From Istiophorus platypterus (lineage: Eukaryota > Chordata > Actinopteri > Istiophoriformes > Istiophoridae): DNA of 64,000 nucleotides. Both the position numbers and the translations under genes were made by a program. Location: positions 18,582,946 through 18,646,945 of the forward strand of contig CM029129.1 in the NCBI GenBank assembly GCA_016859345.1, read 5' to 3'. Numbering within the stretch: position 1 is the stretch's first letter; every line of letters starts with the position of its first letter. The notes beneath the pieces are model-generated. The model had not been told where the DNA came from. It saw nothing but the letters and a program-made list of their open reading frames with translations, and ran no database searches. Shown here one piece after another: positions 13,387-27,100 of this stretch.

Positions 13387-16300
13387 AGTCTTGTAGAAGA
13401 ACTATGACTCATCTAATGCTTATACAGTCTTTACTAAAGTTATGTCCTCTCTGTCCCTTATCTGTGCTGTTTATCTCTAGTTATCTAATTGATTTTATTG
13501 AAAGGACCCGTAAAAATAAAACAACACTTACATGCAATTTTGTAGAATGAAGTAAATATACTGTGGTTCAAGTGTCTGTCACTGCTCATTATCCATTAGT
13601 TTACTTCAAAACAATTATCCAAGCTGAGTGCCACTGACATGTTCAGTCCAGGGACTTCCTGTTGCTGCGCTTAGCTTACATGCCACTCTGGACGCTTGGG
13701 AAATTCAGAGCAGGAACTGATGTCATGCAAGGCACTTCGGGATCCTTGAGACCCAGTAGTGGGCGAGACATAACACTGAGAAAAAGGCTGTTAGAAAGTC
13801 AAGATTGGGGGAAAAGCAAAGCTAAAGGACAGATATGTGAAGGCGCACTGTTGGAAAAAAAAAAAAAGAAGCCGTGAGGACATATGAATTATGTGTTTTA
13901 CGTAAGATAGCTGGCACACTGACATGGAATTGTCTCATACATGGACATCCACATTCACACACCCACACACGGTCGCACACACACTCATACACATACCATC
14001 TGTCTACCTTTCCGGCTGTTGTTCTAGTGGGTCGCTGCCTGTTGTCATGTATTCTACACAGCAGGGACAGAGTAACATGGAATAGACTGAGGGGAAAAAA
14101 GCCCGGTAGGCGGTTTGGATTAGCTCCGTCTGACTGTGCGTACTTATGTGTTCTGTGGCCCACTAATAACATGTTTGTTTACTAATTAATCTCTTGATTA
14201 AATTCTGCACACATGAATGGCAGTGCTTTGTTCCCACGTTTGACAGGGGCTTGCGCCGCTTGGCACCCCTGTGCACAAACACAAAGTTGCGTCGCCAATT
14301 ACACATGCAAAAACACTGTAATGATACACACTACTTTGTGCTTTTTTAAACTTTATCTGGAGATGACAGTGGCTTCATAAGTAGTGATTACTTTAGAAAA
14401 CAGAAAAGAAAAAAGGCAGTTTAAATGCAATGTGGAGACGGAGGGTTTTGAGGTTCAATGTAGCATTAAGTATGCATTTCTAAATATGTGATAGCCCATT
14501 TATTTATATATCAGTTATATGAGTAGATAGAAACAACAAGAACTCATCTGTGAGGATTTATGGCAGCATTTACCCATATCTACTTTAGGAGGAGGTTATG
14601 TGACATTTTTCTGCCGAAACAGTTGCAGAGTTGGACAGAGGCTTTCAAAACTCGCAAACATGCTAATGTCAAAATAGTGTGATGGTAATGTTGCTCTGTG
14701 TACCGTTTCCCTTTTGACCAAACCCTGCTGTTACTGCTAATTTTGAACTGTCAACCTTGAATGAAACTACAGCAAATTACAGTTTTGACAACGCTTTTTA
14801 TTGTCAACAAATCCAGCTCAAAAAGATCCAAACCAACAGTGTGTTCGTCAGTTTCTATAGACTTTTTACCTTCCCCAGCCTGTCTGTGGCACTCAGCCAC
14901 AAGCCCATCCTACTGGAGACAAGAATCTTAAAAAACTTGTTATGAATATATAGCTTCATTAAAAGTTTTAATTTTCTAAAGCAGCTGGAGCGCTGTAGTT
15001 TTTAGCAAATGTTACTCAAATGACAATAAATTTTGCATCTGTTGACTATTTCCAGGATTTGGTGCACTGGCATGTATTTATTGCACCACAGCATTGTATG
15101 TGGGATTGACTCAAAATAAACTACTGCTCCCATGTGCACTTAGGTGAAGGAGCATGTCCACCTGTGAAACGGTGTGTCTGACTGATCTCAATGGGCAAAA
15201 AAAGATGTCTGTGGCACAATCTGATATTAATCTGGATTTTTTTAAAATCTGGTTTCTATAAAAAGAGCTGACAAGCCTTCAGTAAATATGCGGCTGGCGT
15301 GGTATGTCTTCCTCCCTGCGGCTTTCTCACAGGGTCAGTTCATCTCAGCTGCCCTCCCCACCCCAGCTGTCTGCCTATCTCATCGTTTTTGCATTCTCTG
15401 ATTCACTAGGGGCAACATCTGGACTGTGCTGAATGTCTGCGGTGGTGTGCGTAATGTATGTGTGTGCCTACACTATGCATTGTCCCACACATCGATCTGG
15501 AATCTGCAGTATTGTACAGTAAACTAATGGAAAGAGGACAAGGTCAGAGTCTCCTTGCCTGCTGCGCCAGTAGGCTTCAGCTGACATGTGAAGTTAACAT
15601 CCACCAGTCTGGCTGATGCAAACGCCAACTGAAAAGAGCCATTTCCTGCATGGATGAGATGGGGCTACAGCAGCACTGGTAATGACGAAGAGGATGTGGA
15701 GCTCTGTCGGATCAAAGTGGAGGCAAGGATGATGAAGTGTCAGTGAAAGAAGCAAAGTGGACGGATGGATTAAGGAAAATGCGTGAGGGAGTATTTTTCC
15801 TAAAGGGAGAATTTTTGTTTTGAGAAAGACAAGGTTGAGAGTAAGAAAAAAAGCAGGTAAGAGTGTAAATGAAAAAAAAAATAAAGGAAAAAATTATTAA
15901 GATTAAGCCTGAAGACAAAGGGAAAGAAGTGAAGCCAAAATGAAATTCAACATTTAGAAAGAAATGAATGAAAGAATGAATAAAAGGAAACAGGCAAAAA
16001 AACTAAAAAAGGAGTGAGTAGAAGAAAGCAGTCTAGTGCAGCACAGAGCAGAGAGAGCTGTAAAAATAGGGAGTTATTGTATGTGAATCCTAACAAAGCA
16101 GAAAGTGCGAGAGAGGAGGTTGAGGAGAAAATTAGAGGGAAGAGAAAACCTGCATGGGGCAGGCTGGAAGAGGGAGGCAGCGTTGTAAACACAAGGCTTG
16201 GAAAGGCAGGGAGGAAGAAAGCACAGAAAGTCGCCACTTGATGGAAACCTGAATAGTATCGAATGGACGTGCGATGGGATGGAGAGGAAACCTCATTCTG

Positions 16301-17237
16301 AGTAGAGGAGGAAGAAATAGCGGCATGTCAACTTCCACACCATGAGGGCTTCAAGTAAGTTTTTTTGGGTTCCCTGTGTTTCCTCATCCCCTGTGGCGAG
16401 AGCTCTCCTCACTGGAATCTCTCTGCCTCCTCGGTCTATTTTCAGAGCGTTACAGAGAGAGAAATATTTCTCATGATCTACCCTCATGTTGCTTCACATG
16501 TGACTTGGACCGAGCGGTTATGCTGGGAATGCTGGGTGAGGGATCTAATTGCTGGATTGCGGCGGCAGGATGATTTCCTGTGACCGTTCTCCTCTCTGAT
16601 GGCGAGGACGGAGGCTTTTCATTGCCATGCCGAACTTTTGTCCCCTGTGTTTTCTGTGGTGCCTCTGCCGTTCGCTGCCGGCATGTCCGAGCTGATGAAT
16701 GAGAAAAGCGAGAGTGAATGAGTGGGGCTTTGAAAGAGGCATGAGATAAGAGCGGTGGCTGTAGAACGATGCAGGCATTATACTGCGGTTGGTGGGTTTT
16801 TTCGATGAGTGATATTATTGTATCATATCGAAGAACCGTGTGGAAGTTTATATTATTTTGAACATATTGTAATGTAGCCATTTCTTCTGTTAGTCTTTTG
16901 CCCTGATGATGGTCTTTACATCCTCTATTATTTATAATTAAAATAATTTGTTCGATCTTGCTTTGAGTTTTCAGAAGTCCTTCTACAAGCCCTAAATGCC
17001 CCCCCCCCTCTCTCTCTCTCTCTCTCTCAGTTTTTTCTCTTACATATGTAAGTATATCGCTGTGTTTTGTGAGAATGGATGTCTCTTTGTATATATATAT
17101 ACGTATATTTACACTGCTGTACTTTTTAATCCGAAAACTTTTTTTAAAGTCATGATTACTGGCGCCAAGATCATTTAAATGTCTTTGTCAGCACTAAGCT
17201 CTGCAGGGCGGTTTAATCAGTGTCAGCTCATAAAGAA

Positions 17238-17290
<53 letters not shown>

Positions 17291-18694
17291 CCACACATAC
17301 ACAAATGCACACTTGAGAGCTGCCAGTTTAGCAGTCTGAGCAATACATATGCTAGCGGAAAAAAGTAGTAAAACAAATGCCTGTAAAACATCTCGTGGTG
17401 CTGGCAGCAGCACCTAATGGGGTGGGGTGCCGTTTGTAAGGCCTGTTAAATTTATGCATCAGCAGCTGAAACCCGGCTGCTGATTCATCTGAGTGGATAC
17501 TGTTTGAAAGTACAGGATATTTAATGTTAGACTGTGTAAACTGTTCTCTTTGTCCTCTCAAGATAATGTGCATCCCTTTTTTGGCTCACATCCAGCTCTC
17601 CCAATCTCATCATTCCAGTGAATTCCCAGAGGAAGATTTAATTCTCTCAAATCTTCCTCCCCCGTATTTTACAAATAGTGGGATAGGGATAACAGACAAA
17701 TAAAATGGGATGTTCTTTATATTCTGCATCTGACTCCTAATTTATCTGTGTTTCACCTATATTTTAGAGAGCAAATCATAAACGCTGCTCATCAAGTTGG
17801 GCATATAGAAGACATGTGCCCACTGTAATTCCCAGACCGAAATTCAATAATGTGGGACTTTCCTCCACAAAAATGATGTGATATAAGGTCCCTCACTCTT
17901 AACTGTTTTTGCCAGTTTTATTATGGGGTAAAACCATAAACTTGTGTCTAATCTATGTGTGTAATCTCTATGCTTCTACTGCTTTATTTTTGCTTTACAG
18001 AGATTGAGGCTAAGGAGGCTTGTGATTGGCTTAGAGCAGCCGGATTTCCACAGTATGCCCAGCTCTATGAAGGTAACACACCCACACACACACCCACACG
18101 CACACAAAGAGTAACCAGCATTTACCCAGCGGCCGTGCTTCACACAAAGAGTCTCCTCTTCAAATCTCTCCTTTTGTTTATTTCCTGCTGCTGCTTTTCT
18201 CTCTCTCTCTCTCTTACTCCTTTTTTTCCATCATCTCCGTTTCTCTCTCTCTCTTTCTGCCATCCCTCCATCTTCGTATCCCCGTCTTCTAGGCCGCCGA
18301 GTTCTATTTCCAGGCTTTAGTTCCTGTCCAGAGGGAGGGGTCATGGGAAAGGCCTTGTTATCACTGCTGGGACTCTCACAGCGTCTCTTTCTCTCCTCTT
18401 TCCACCACCTTTCTCCCTCTACCCGTCCTCGAATCCCTTTTTCTCTCAGTCTAACCCCCCGTCAAAGCCTGCAATTTCTTCTCTTCCCGTCTTTCTGTCT
18501 TTTCACTCAGTCTTCTTTCCTACGTTCTCTCTTCCATCTCACCCTCCTTCCACCTTTGTGGAAAGCCTGCAGGCATATTCATTCATGTGATGATCATTGG
18601 GCCTTATACAGTTGAGGCACAAACAGGAAATGGCCCTAGTAATCTAAGAAGTAGCTCTTAAAAATCCAGCAGTCCTTCTTTAGCAGGACACACA

Positions 18695-18748
<54 letters not shown>

Positions 18749-19049
18749 TCATCTGAGAAAACGCTGTGAGCTCCAGTAATGTTGGGTTTTGGATGCCGGC
18801 CTCTGGGACTCTGTGGCGGCTCCCGGGTGCACATGCTGTCTACCACCACACACAGAGAATCACCAAAATAAAAGACTTGAGTCATTTTGGCATAGGCATT
18901 GTGTGGAATCCAAGTTATTTTGGGGTTTGGAAATGTGTGAATATGTGTGTGAGTATGTGTGTGAGTATGTGTGTGTCTGTGTGTGTGTCTGTGTGTGTGT
19001 GTGTGTCTGTGTGTCTGTGTCTGTGTGTCTGTGTGTCTGTGTCTGTGTC

Positions 19050-19087
<38 letters not shown>

Positions 19088-19501
19088 CTCTAAACTAGAA
19101 GAACTAAATTACAAGATGCAGATGACAGATGTGTTAACTGTAGGGGAAGCAGTGGTGCCATACTTACATTAACAGCAAACTGGCAGAGAGAACTGCTATC
19201 TCCTCTCTCGTCATTAACTAAAAAAACTATCTATCAGTCTTCCATTCTGTTTTTTTCTTCTTTCTTTCCCGATTCTCTCTTCCAGATTCCCAGTTTCCAA
19301 TTGATATTTCCTCAGTGAAGAGGGACCATGACTTCTTGGACCGTGATCTGGTGGAGCCCCTATGTCGGTGAGGACACTTGCAAAGACATGCATAGTCCTG
19401 CTGTATGCTTATACATCCAACCATTCACAGTCGCATCTCATTCTCTACCTCTATCTGTTTCGGTGCGCATTTAACCCAAGTAAAATCCCAGACCCCCCCC
19501 C

Positions 19502-19541
<40 letters not shown>

Positions 19542-21039
19542 AGAGGGGGGGGGGCATGAGTAAATACCCCTGCCCAGAACCTCCCCCATTCTGTACTCTG
19601 ACCTGCCCCTGCGGCCTGGTGCTTACTGCTAATCATTAGATATCTGACCCCGACCCTTAACGAACTCCCCATCCCTGTCTCCCGCTCAGACACCCAGCCT
19701 TTGATCTGGCCACCTCCCCTCCCCACTGCCACGCTCAGATCTCCCAGTCAAAGAGCAAAGACCCTCGGGGTGGTGGTGTTGGGGGGTTTGGGTAATGGGG
19801 AAAGAGTGAGGGGATGCCAATGTGTTCTCCCAGATGTCTTTGAGTGTTTGTTTGAAGTACCTTTGCACACCTTTCCGTTTCACCTCACCTATTGCCTTCT
19901 CTTCTCTTTCCCTCCTTACACCAGCATACACCCCTCCCTCATCACCTTAGCTTTTTCTTTCTTTGACGTTCACCCCCACCTCTGTGCTGTCTGTGGTGGA
20001 GAGGGGAGTTGTAATTACAGCGTAAGTGATTCCTGACAGCTATACTGCCAGAGAATACACAGAGATGAGATCTGTCTCAGAAGCTTTGAAATACACTGAT
20101 AATGGGTCTCTCTTGTTCATGCATCGCTCTTTACATTTACTGTTAAATTTTAGATTATATACTCATATTTGCTATAACATAAAGTGTATGGAGCATGTAA
20201 TTCTAAATCTGTATGAATATAAGTGCCATCCAGCATTGTTTGTACCATCCTGTAGCAGAAATATAGGGTTTGGGGGCTACAATGGCTCCCTCTGTTTATT
20301 TCCAACTTGAAAGTTGTCTTTCAGCAAGAAAGACAGTTGATATGAAAGTTTGCTGCTTCCAATTGGTATTTTTCTGCTTTAAATGGAAATATAGTGACAA
20401 GGAATCCCTTGTCTGCCTGTTTGTATGAGAGGACAGAGATAGCAAACAGCATACAAATTAGGATTTCCCACTCTGGCATTGGCGGCTGAAATCTTTCAAA
20501 TGAACAGAGGCAACAAGACATGTTTTTAAGGATCTTGAAAGACACCAACACAGACACCATCCTCATATACAGCTGCTGTTCACATCCCTTGAGTTGCAGA
20601 GAGGGGGAGACAGTGGGTGGGATGGATGGGTGCAGACTGCAGAGAGACTTTTTGGTAAGGAAGTTACACCCAGCGCCTCAGAGTATGGGAGTGAAAGAGG
20701 ATGTGTGAATGGTTGACAGATGAAGGGAGAAGGGAGGGGAGTTTGGAGGGGGGGCTTTTGTTTCAGGGGAGATTTACTCCTTGCAGGTGAGGAGAAGTCC
20801 CAGTGGAGTTATGCCAGGGTAGGAGAGGCAGGAATAAAGGGGAGAAAAGCACAGCGTCAGAGAAGAAGATCAAAGAGGGAAATGAAGATGCATGTCTGAG
20901 GGTGAATGAAAGAGAGGGAGAGGGTGGTAATGAAAAGTTAGATGAGAGATTGAAAGTGAGCAGTTCAGTGCAGAAAGGGAACAAACACTGTGCAACAGAC
21001 GGAACATATCCAACGTACCAGCTCCAGCATGTTTGATTG

Positions 21040-21105
<66 letters not shown>

Positions 21106-24100
21106 TATACGTTGCAGACGACTAAATACTCTGAACAAGTGTGCCTCCATGAAACTGGATGTCAGCCACCCCAAGAAGAAAGTAAGCCAGTGTTCTTTTT
21201 TAACTTTACCTTTGTTTGTCGCTCTATGTACTTTCCTCTTTGTGGAGGATTTTTTTTTCATCACATATTATACACAGTTATTCTAGTAGTAGTGTGTTTA
21301 TGTGTGAAGGTTTTCGTGTTGACAACTTGACAATGTACATCTGAAAATGCGGTGCCATATTCCTCAAAGGGGATTCACCATTTGATGCCATTTAGACTGT
21401 GTTCACGTGTCATTCTGGTGCAGTTGTTTGCGTTTGATTTCAACTGATTTATGAGAACTAAATGATGTCTGTTATCAAGACATGATCAGTGAAGAGTACT
21501 GGCTTCACACGAACTCAAAACCTCAAATGTTATTTAAAAGGAAAATGTGTCAATCCCAGTCTGATCTTTTGTCAGGTCAGAATGCCTAACAGCGGTTTTC
21601 ACACCCTTAGATATAAAATACCAGCAGGAATGATTACAGGTGTGGGAAACCATCCAACCCCCTCGGGAAGATAAACAAGTCTAAACAATTAACAAATCTA
21701 CAAGTGCACGAGTAAAACTCTATCACAAACAAAACGAAGTACAGATTCAGATATATCAAGTATATCACAAATATCTCCGCATTATGCAAAATATCCAAAA
21801 TCGCTGTAAGATGAGACATTAAAGCTCTGAAAACATATTTCACTGATAAATCTCCACTCTTATACAACATATTGTTCTATCAACTTTACCCTGGCATACA
21901 TGTACAGCATGGTATCATCAAGACTATGGACCACTATAACCAAGAAGCTAATTTAACAAACTGCACTGTTGTACTGTTTCATTTTATTGGTTCAGACCTC
22001 TTGGCGTGACACTTTTATTTTTGCTTCAAAAGTAGTGGTGACGAAGGGTAGAAGCCACATCATTCGAATGAATCAATCTGTCGTTCCATCAGACATTGTG
22101 TTTATGACCATTGATTTATTTGTTTTAAATCTTGAATGGACTAGGAGTAAGAGAGAAGAATAAAATCATGATCTATATGCGTTAACGAAACCTGAACAGA
22201 AGTATTTAGGGCTTTCTGCTGCCACTTTTGATAGACAATATCATGTACTCTCTACCTTACGCTTCCTTTGTCCTTCCATAGGGCGATGACTCTGATGAGG
22301 ATGACCCATTGGCTATCAGTAAACGTTGGACGTTTGAGTGGAGTAGCCGACGTTGGTCTCGTCTTCAAGACTTCCTGTTGGACAGCACCAATGACAGCTG
22401 CCCGACGGGTCAGGGGGAGGGTCTGCGCAGCACGGTGAGCAGTGAGAGCGTGCTGACGGACCTGAGCGAGCAGGAGATCACAGAAATCTCCTCGCTGCAC
22501 AGCGAGGACTCCGCCTCCGCCATGCCTGACTCTATATCTATGGGATCCCTTTCCGCGTCCTACCAACCACCCAGAGAACTTCCCCACTACAACTCCCTGC
22601 CAATCAAGAGCAGCCGCCACGGGCAAGGAGGGCGGAGCAAAGCCAAAGAGTTTTTGCGTCGAATGGAAATGATGCGCACCTGGGGGCCGTCGACGAGGCG
22701 GAAAAGCTCAAATCGCAGGCGGCCACTGGTCATCAGTGGACCGGTGCTGCAGGGGGAGGAGCCTCAGGCGCTGCAGGTGCTCCAGTGTACCCCCATCAGC
22801 CAATTAGAACACAGCCCTAAAAACAACCACCAAACTGATGGCGACACTTCTGCTGTCACCCTTGCCAGTGATTGTAAAGACCAATCCATGGTGAGCGTGA
22901 GCCCCAGCAGAGAGACGGTGGCGCCCAACATGAGGGAGCCTGTGTGTGCAAAACCCCGCACTGCCAGCAAGAGAAGCAGCATGTACCTGGAGGATATGGA
23001 GCTGCCTTCTCAGGGTAAGAGGACTGAAGGACAGGGCCAATTCGGCAGGAATCAGTTTCACTCCTATGAAAATCTCCTCATTCACATCCCCAAAGACCAT
23101 AAACCAGGAACCTTTCCAAAAGCTCTATCCATAGAGAGCCTGGCGCCCTCCCCTGGTGACAGGAACAATGGCCCTCAGACACAGGCCCAACCTTCCCCGT
23201 CCAACAACAGCCTGGGTGAGCCCTGGTCTGGTAGACCTCTCTCCAAGCCCCCCTGTCCCGGAGCTCCGCGGGGCAGCAGGGTGAGCGTTTATGACAACGT
23301 GCCGGGCTCCCACCTGTACGCCAGCACGGGAGACCTGCTGGACTTAGAGAAAGAAGACAACCTGTTCCCTCACCTGGATGACATCATCCAGCACGTCAGC
23401 GGTTTGCAACAAATAGTGGACCACTGGAGCCGCAGTGTGCTGCCGGAGGGCGAGACGGGGGAGGAGGAAGGGGAGGGCAGGACCACCCCCAGTGAAGGAG
23501 AGAGAGACGGCGTCTCCTTGAACGACACTGACTCGACGGGGACCAGCCGGGAGAGGCGGGACTCTGGAGTTGGGGCCTCTCTGACGAGGCCACGGTGAGC
23601 AGCTGCTTTTTGAAGATTAGGACCTTGGGTCTTGTTTTCATAGTTTCAACCAGTGAATCGCTGAGATCTTGAGGCTCCTGAGATCGCAATCAGACAGGCT
23701 TTAAACGACGCAACACTATAGCCCGATCATCTAAACCGCATTATTCGGACCGAGAGCAGCCAAAATATCAGCAATGTGGTTCAGTAAGTATGGTAGGCCA
23801 ATGCTGAACCTGGCAGTTGGACTATAAACTGTGAGGGATATTTACAATGAACAGTTAATAGGCAATAATTTTATTTTCTTTGCCGGAGTTTGCCAGAGCT
23901 TTAGGTTTGGGGCCAGTTCAGGGGGCAGTATGATGGTGGTGTTTCTGCAGTGCTGGATTTCTTTTTAGCAGCGTTTTCCACGTTTCCAGATCCCGGAAAT
24001 CATTGTGTATAACTACAATGTTGTTATCCCAGATGGGCAAAACAATGATAATAAGACCCAAGTTGTAAGAATTATCCTTTAAATAGACCTGGTAAGGCCT

Positions 24101-27100
24101 TTTTTTTTTACATTTGCTGAATCACTCTGGTTCTCCTCTCTTTTAATAATTCATTTTCTCCCTATCCCAGTATACGGTGGCCCAGTTTCAGAACCTCGGA
24201 TCATCTCAACCAGCCAGCGTCTTCACTGCAGATCAGCAGCCAATCCGCAGGCCAGCTCAGCCTGCTGCAGAAGTTCTCTTTGCTCCGCCTCACTGCCATC
24301 ATGGAGAAATACTCAATGTCTAATAAACATGGCTGGACATGGTGGGTATACATGTTGCCACAGAGCCACATAAAAGCCCTTCAATGCCTGAAATAGATTG
24401 TATCAAGTCTTTGTCCATATGTTTTACCCCGCCTCTTTACAAAGTGGTTGTTAGCTCATATTTTGTGCATTAATTCATAGTTTAGGGAATTTGCAAGATG
24501 TCATGTCAGACATTTTGACATGGAAAGTGTGTGAAACAGTTTTGTAAACTACTGGTTCAGACCTGTCTAACTTTTATTATTTGTTTCACTTTATTCTCAT
24601 ATACAAAATATGTACATATGCACGATTAACACCTTCACACATAGAAAAAAAAAACAAAAACGCGACATCTACTTGCTCTACCACACGGATAATTGCAGTT
24701 AGCATGGGTTTGTGCATAGATGATCAAAGACGCCAGTGTTGGTCAAATACCAACTTTAGTTTCACATCTGCAGACCAACAACCAATCACCATGACCTGAA
24801 AACACAAGCACATCCTTGTGTTGTTAACGACCAGCCCTGTTCATTTTTATTATCCCCGGGAGGGAACTTCTTTTGACCCACATCTGCACAAAGAGAGAGA
24901 CAATGAAAGCACAGACCGCTCTTTCTCCCACACACTTCCCTATTTGTCCTCTGTCTATCGCTCCCAGGTCTGTGCCCAAGTTTATGAAGCGCATCAAGGT
25001 GCCAGACTACAAAGAGAAAAGTGTGTTTGGCATTCCCCTCATCGTCCATGTCCAGCGCTGTGGTTTTCCGCTCCCACTGTGTTTACAGCAGGCCCTCAGC
25101 CACCTCAGAACACACTGTCTGGACCAGGTTAGAAAACAGGTTTCATAAGACTGGTTTTGAGTCTGTACTTCTTCTCCCCGTAGTGCTTATGGTGGTTATT
25201 TACACTTCAAATGTGAGGCAGCTGACAGAAATCCTTGTGCCTTGCCCCTCCCACCCATGTTATTCCCCTCTCAGGTGGGACTGTTCCGCAAGTCCGGCGT
25301 CAAGTCTCGTATTCAGGCTTTGAGGCAGCAGTGTGAGCTGTCCCCCGACTCTGTGAGCTACGAGGACCAGTCGGCTTATGACGTGGCCGACATGGTCAAA
25401 CAGTTCTTCAGAGACCTGCCTGAGCCTCTGCTAACAAGCAAGCTGGGGGAAACCTTCCTGCATATTTACCAGTGTAAGTCAGTGAATCCTGTGACGTGTT
25501 GTCACAGTGTCTGCAAGATAGCGAGGCTGTCACAAAACAGCTGAGGTCATCTGCCTCAGATTCAGCGCCCCCGACCAGTTGAAATGATAAGAATCTGGTT
25601 CTATAAGTACATTTTTCAAAATAATGGAAAAATAGCTTTTATGTCAGATTTACAATAAGAGTTTCCCTTTATAAGTATATTTTTAATCATGTCCAAAATG
25701 CTGCAAATGAGCTTTCAATTGATCAATCAATCAAATGTATCAGTGGCCAATTTTAGACTGCATTAGCCTAATCTGACCAAAATAGTATTAGATATAAATT
25801 GATACAAAGAAATACAAGACATGATGGAATGATCAGTCATTCCTTCTCAATTCCTCTTTTCCTTAGACGTCCCAAAGGAGCAGAGGTTGCAGGCCGTCAG
25901 AGCGGCCATTTTGTTGATGCCGGATGAAAACAGGGAGGTCCTGCAGACATTGCTGTACTTCCTGCGCGACGTCACTTCCCTGGTGGAGGAGAACCAGATG
26001 ACGCCGATGAACCTGGCCGTCTGTCTGGGACCGTCTCTCTTCCACCTCAGCATACTGAAGAACGACACGCTGTCACCAAGGTGCACATTTGTAACCGACC
26101 GAAGACCCGGATGCTTGCATCAGTGATTAGAGTCTGCTGTTATTACTGTTATTAATAATCAACAGCTGACCCAGCTATACCGGCCTTCAAGGACTGGATC
26201 ACAAGTTGTTGTTGTTGAGTTATTAAGTGGAAACAAAACAGCTCACAGATACAGAGTGTTTTGGAACTGCTAAGTAAAAGACTTCACCGGCCTATCATTA
26301 CTATGGTCACCACCATGACAATATCAAATGTCTCACATGTTATTTTGCTACAGTGTTGTACAGTCGCAGTCCTTATGATAGACACTGCTTTTACCTGAGT
26401 GAGTGTGAGCTTCTGCCCTTCTATGTAAATCCTCAAATGATTTATGTTCCCTATATTGTAATTTATTTTCCTCAAGGTCAATCCAGAGGAAGTACACCAC
26501 GGGTCGTCCTGATCAGAAAGATCTGAATGAGAACCTGGCTGCCACTCAGGGCCTGGCGCACATGATCACCGAGTGCCAGCATCTGTTCCAGGTCAGTATT
26601 TACCATTTACAGCAGTTTGTAGATGTTTGTTTCCATAGCAGCGTAGAATCATACACGACCGACAGAAGTTTGTACAATTCATTGTGTTGACTAAAAAGAA
26701 ATAATGCATGATCACGTCTTTATGAAATTTAACAGACAAAAATACCTTACTCCATGATGCAGATTGGTGCCCCCCCCATGCTAAGTTGTGATTATCCAAG
26801 GACACTGTATAATTACGTATTATGTGCTCATAGCTAAAATTGTATATCCTTATTACCTTGAGACTGTCTGCGTGTACTGTATATACAGCTGCTGTCAGTG
26901 AAAATATCTTTAGGGACTAAGAAAAAAAAAAGACTAGATTACCATGTGTTTTTGAGTTTAATGTGGTCCAAAGAATTTTCATACAAGCAAGAATAGATGA
27001 CTCTTCATAACCCACAAAAGATACTGTACTGTACCATTACGGCACTAAGGATAATTCCAAAATATGAACAGGACCATTGTTGGAGTTTAAAGGGTTTTTA

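Larger units (their letters stand above)
10060..18000 (+). other. Large stard13 intron 1
   Basis: No further exon is supported. The intron holds a CCCTG pentamer tract near 10995-11015 and a 170-bp compound TCTG/CT/CACT/CA tract at 11186-11358. It also has a dispersed-repeat candidate at about 11480-11840, a T run at about 12919-12942, and (GT)n at 13354-13386. A long purine-rich block lies at about 15700-16330, (CT)n at 17009-17028 and (CA)n at 17240-17289. Confidence 0.6.
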
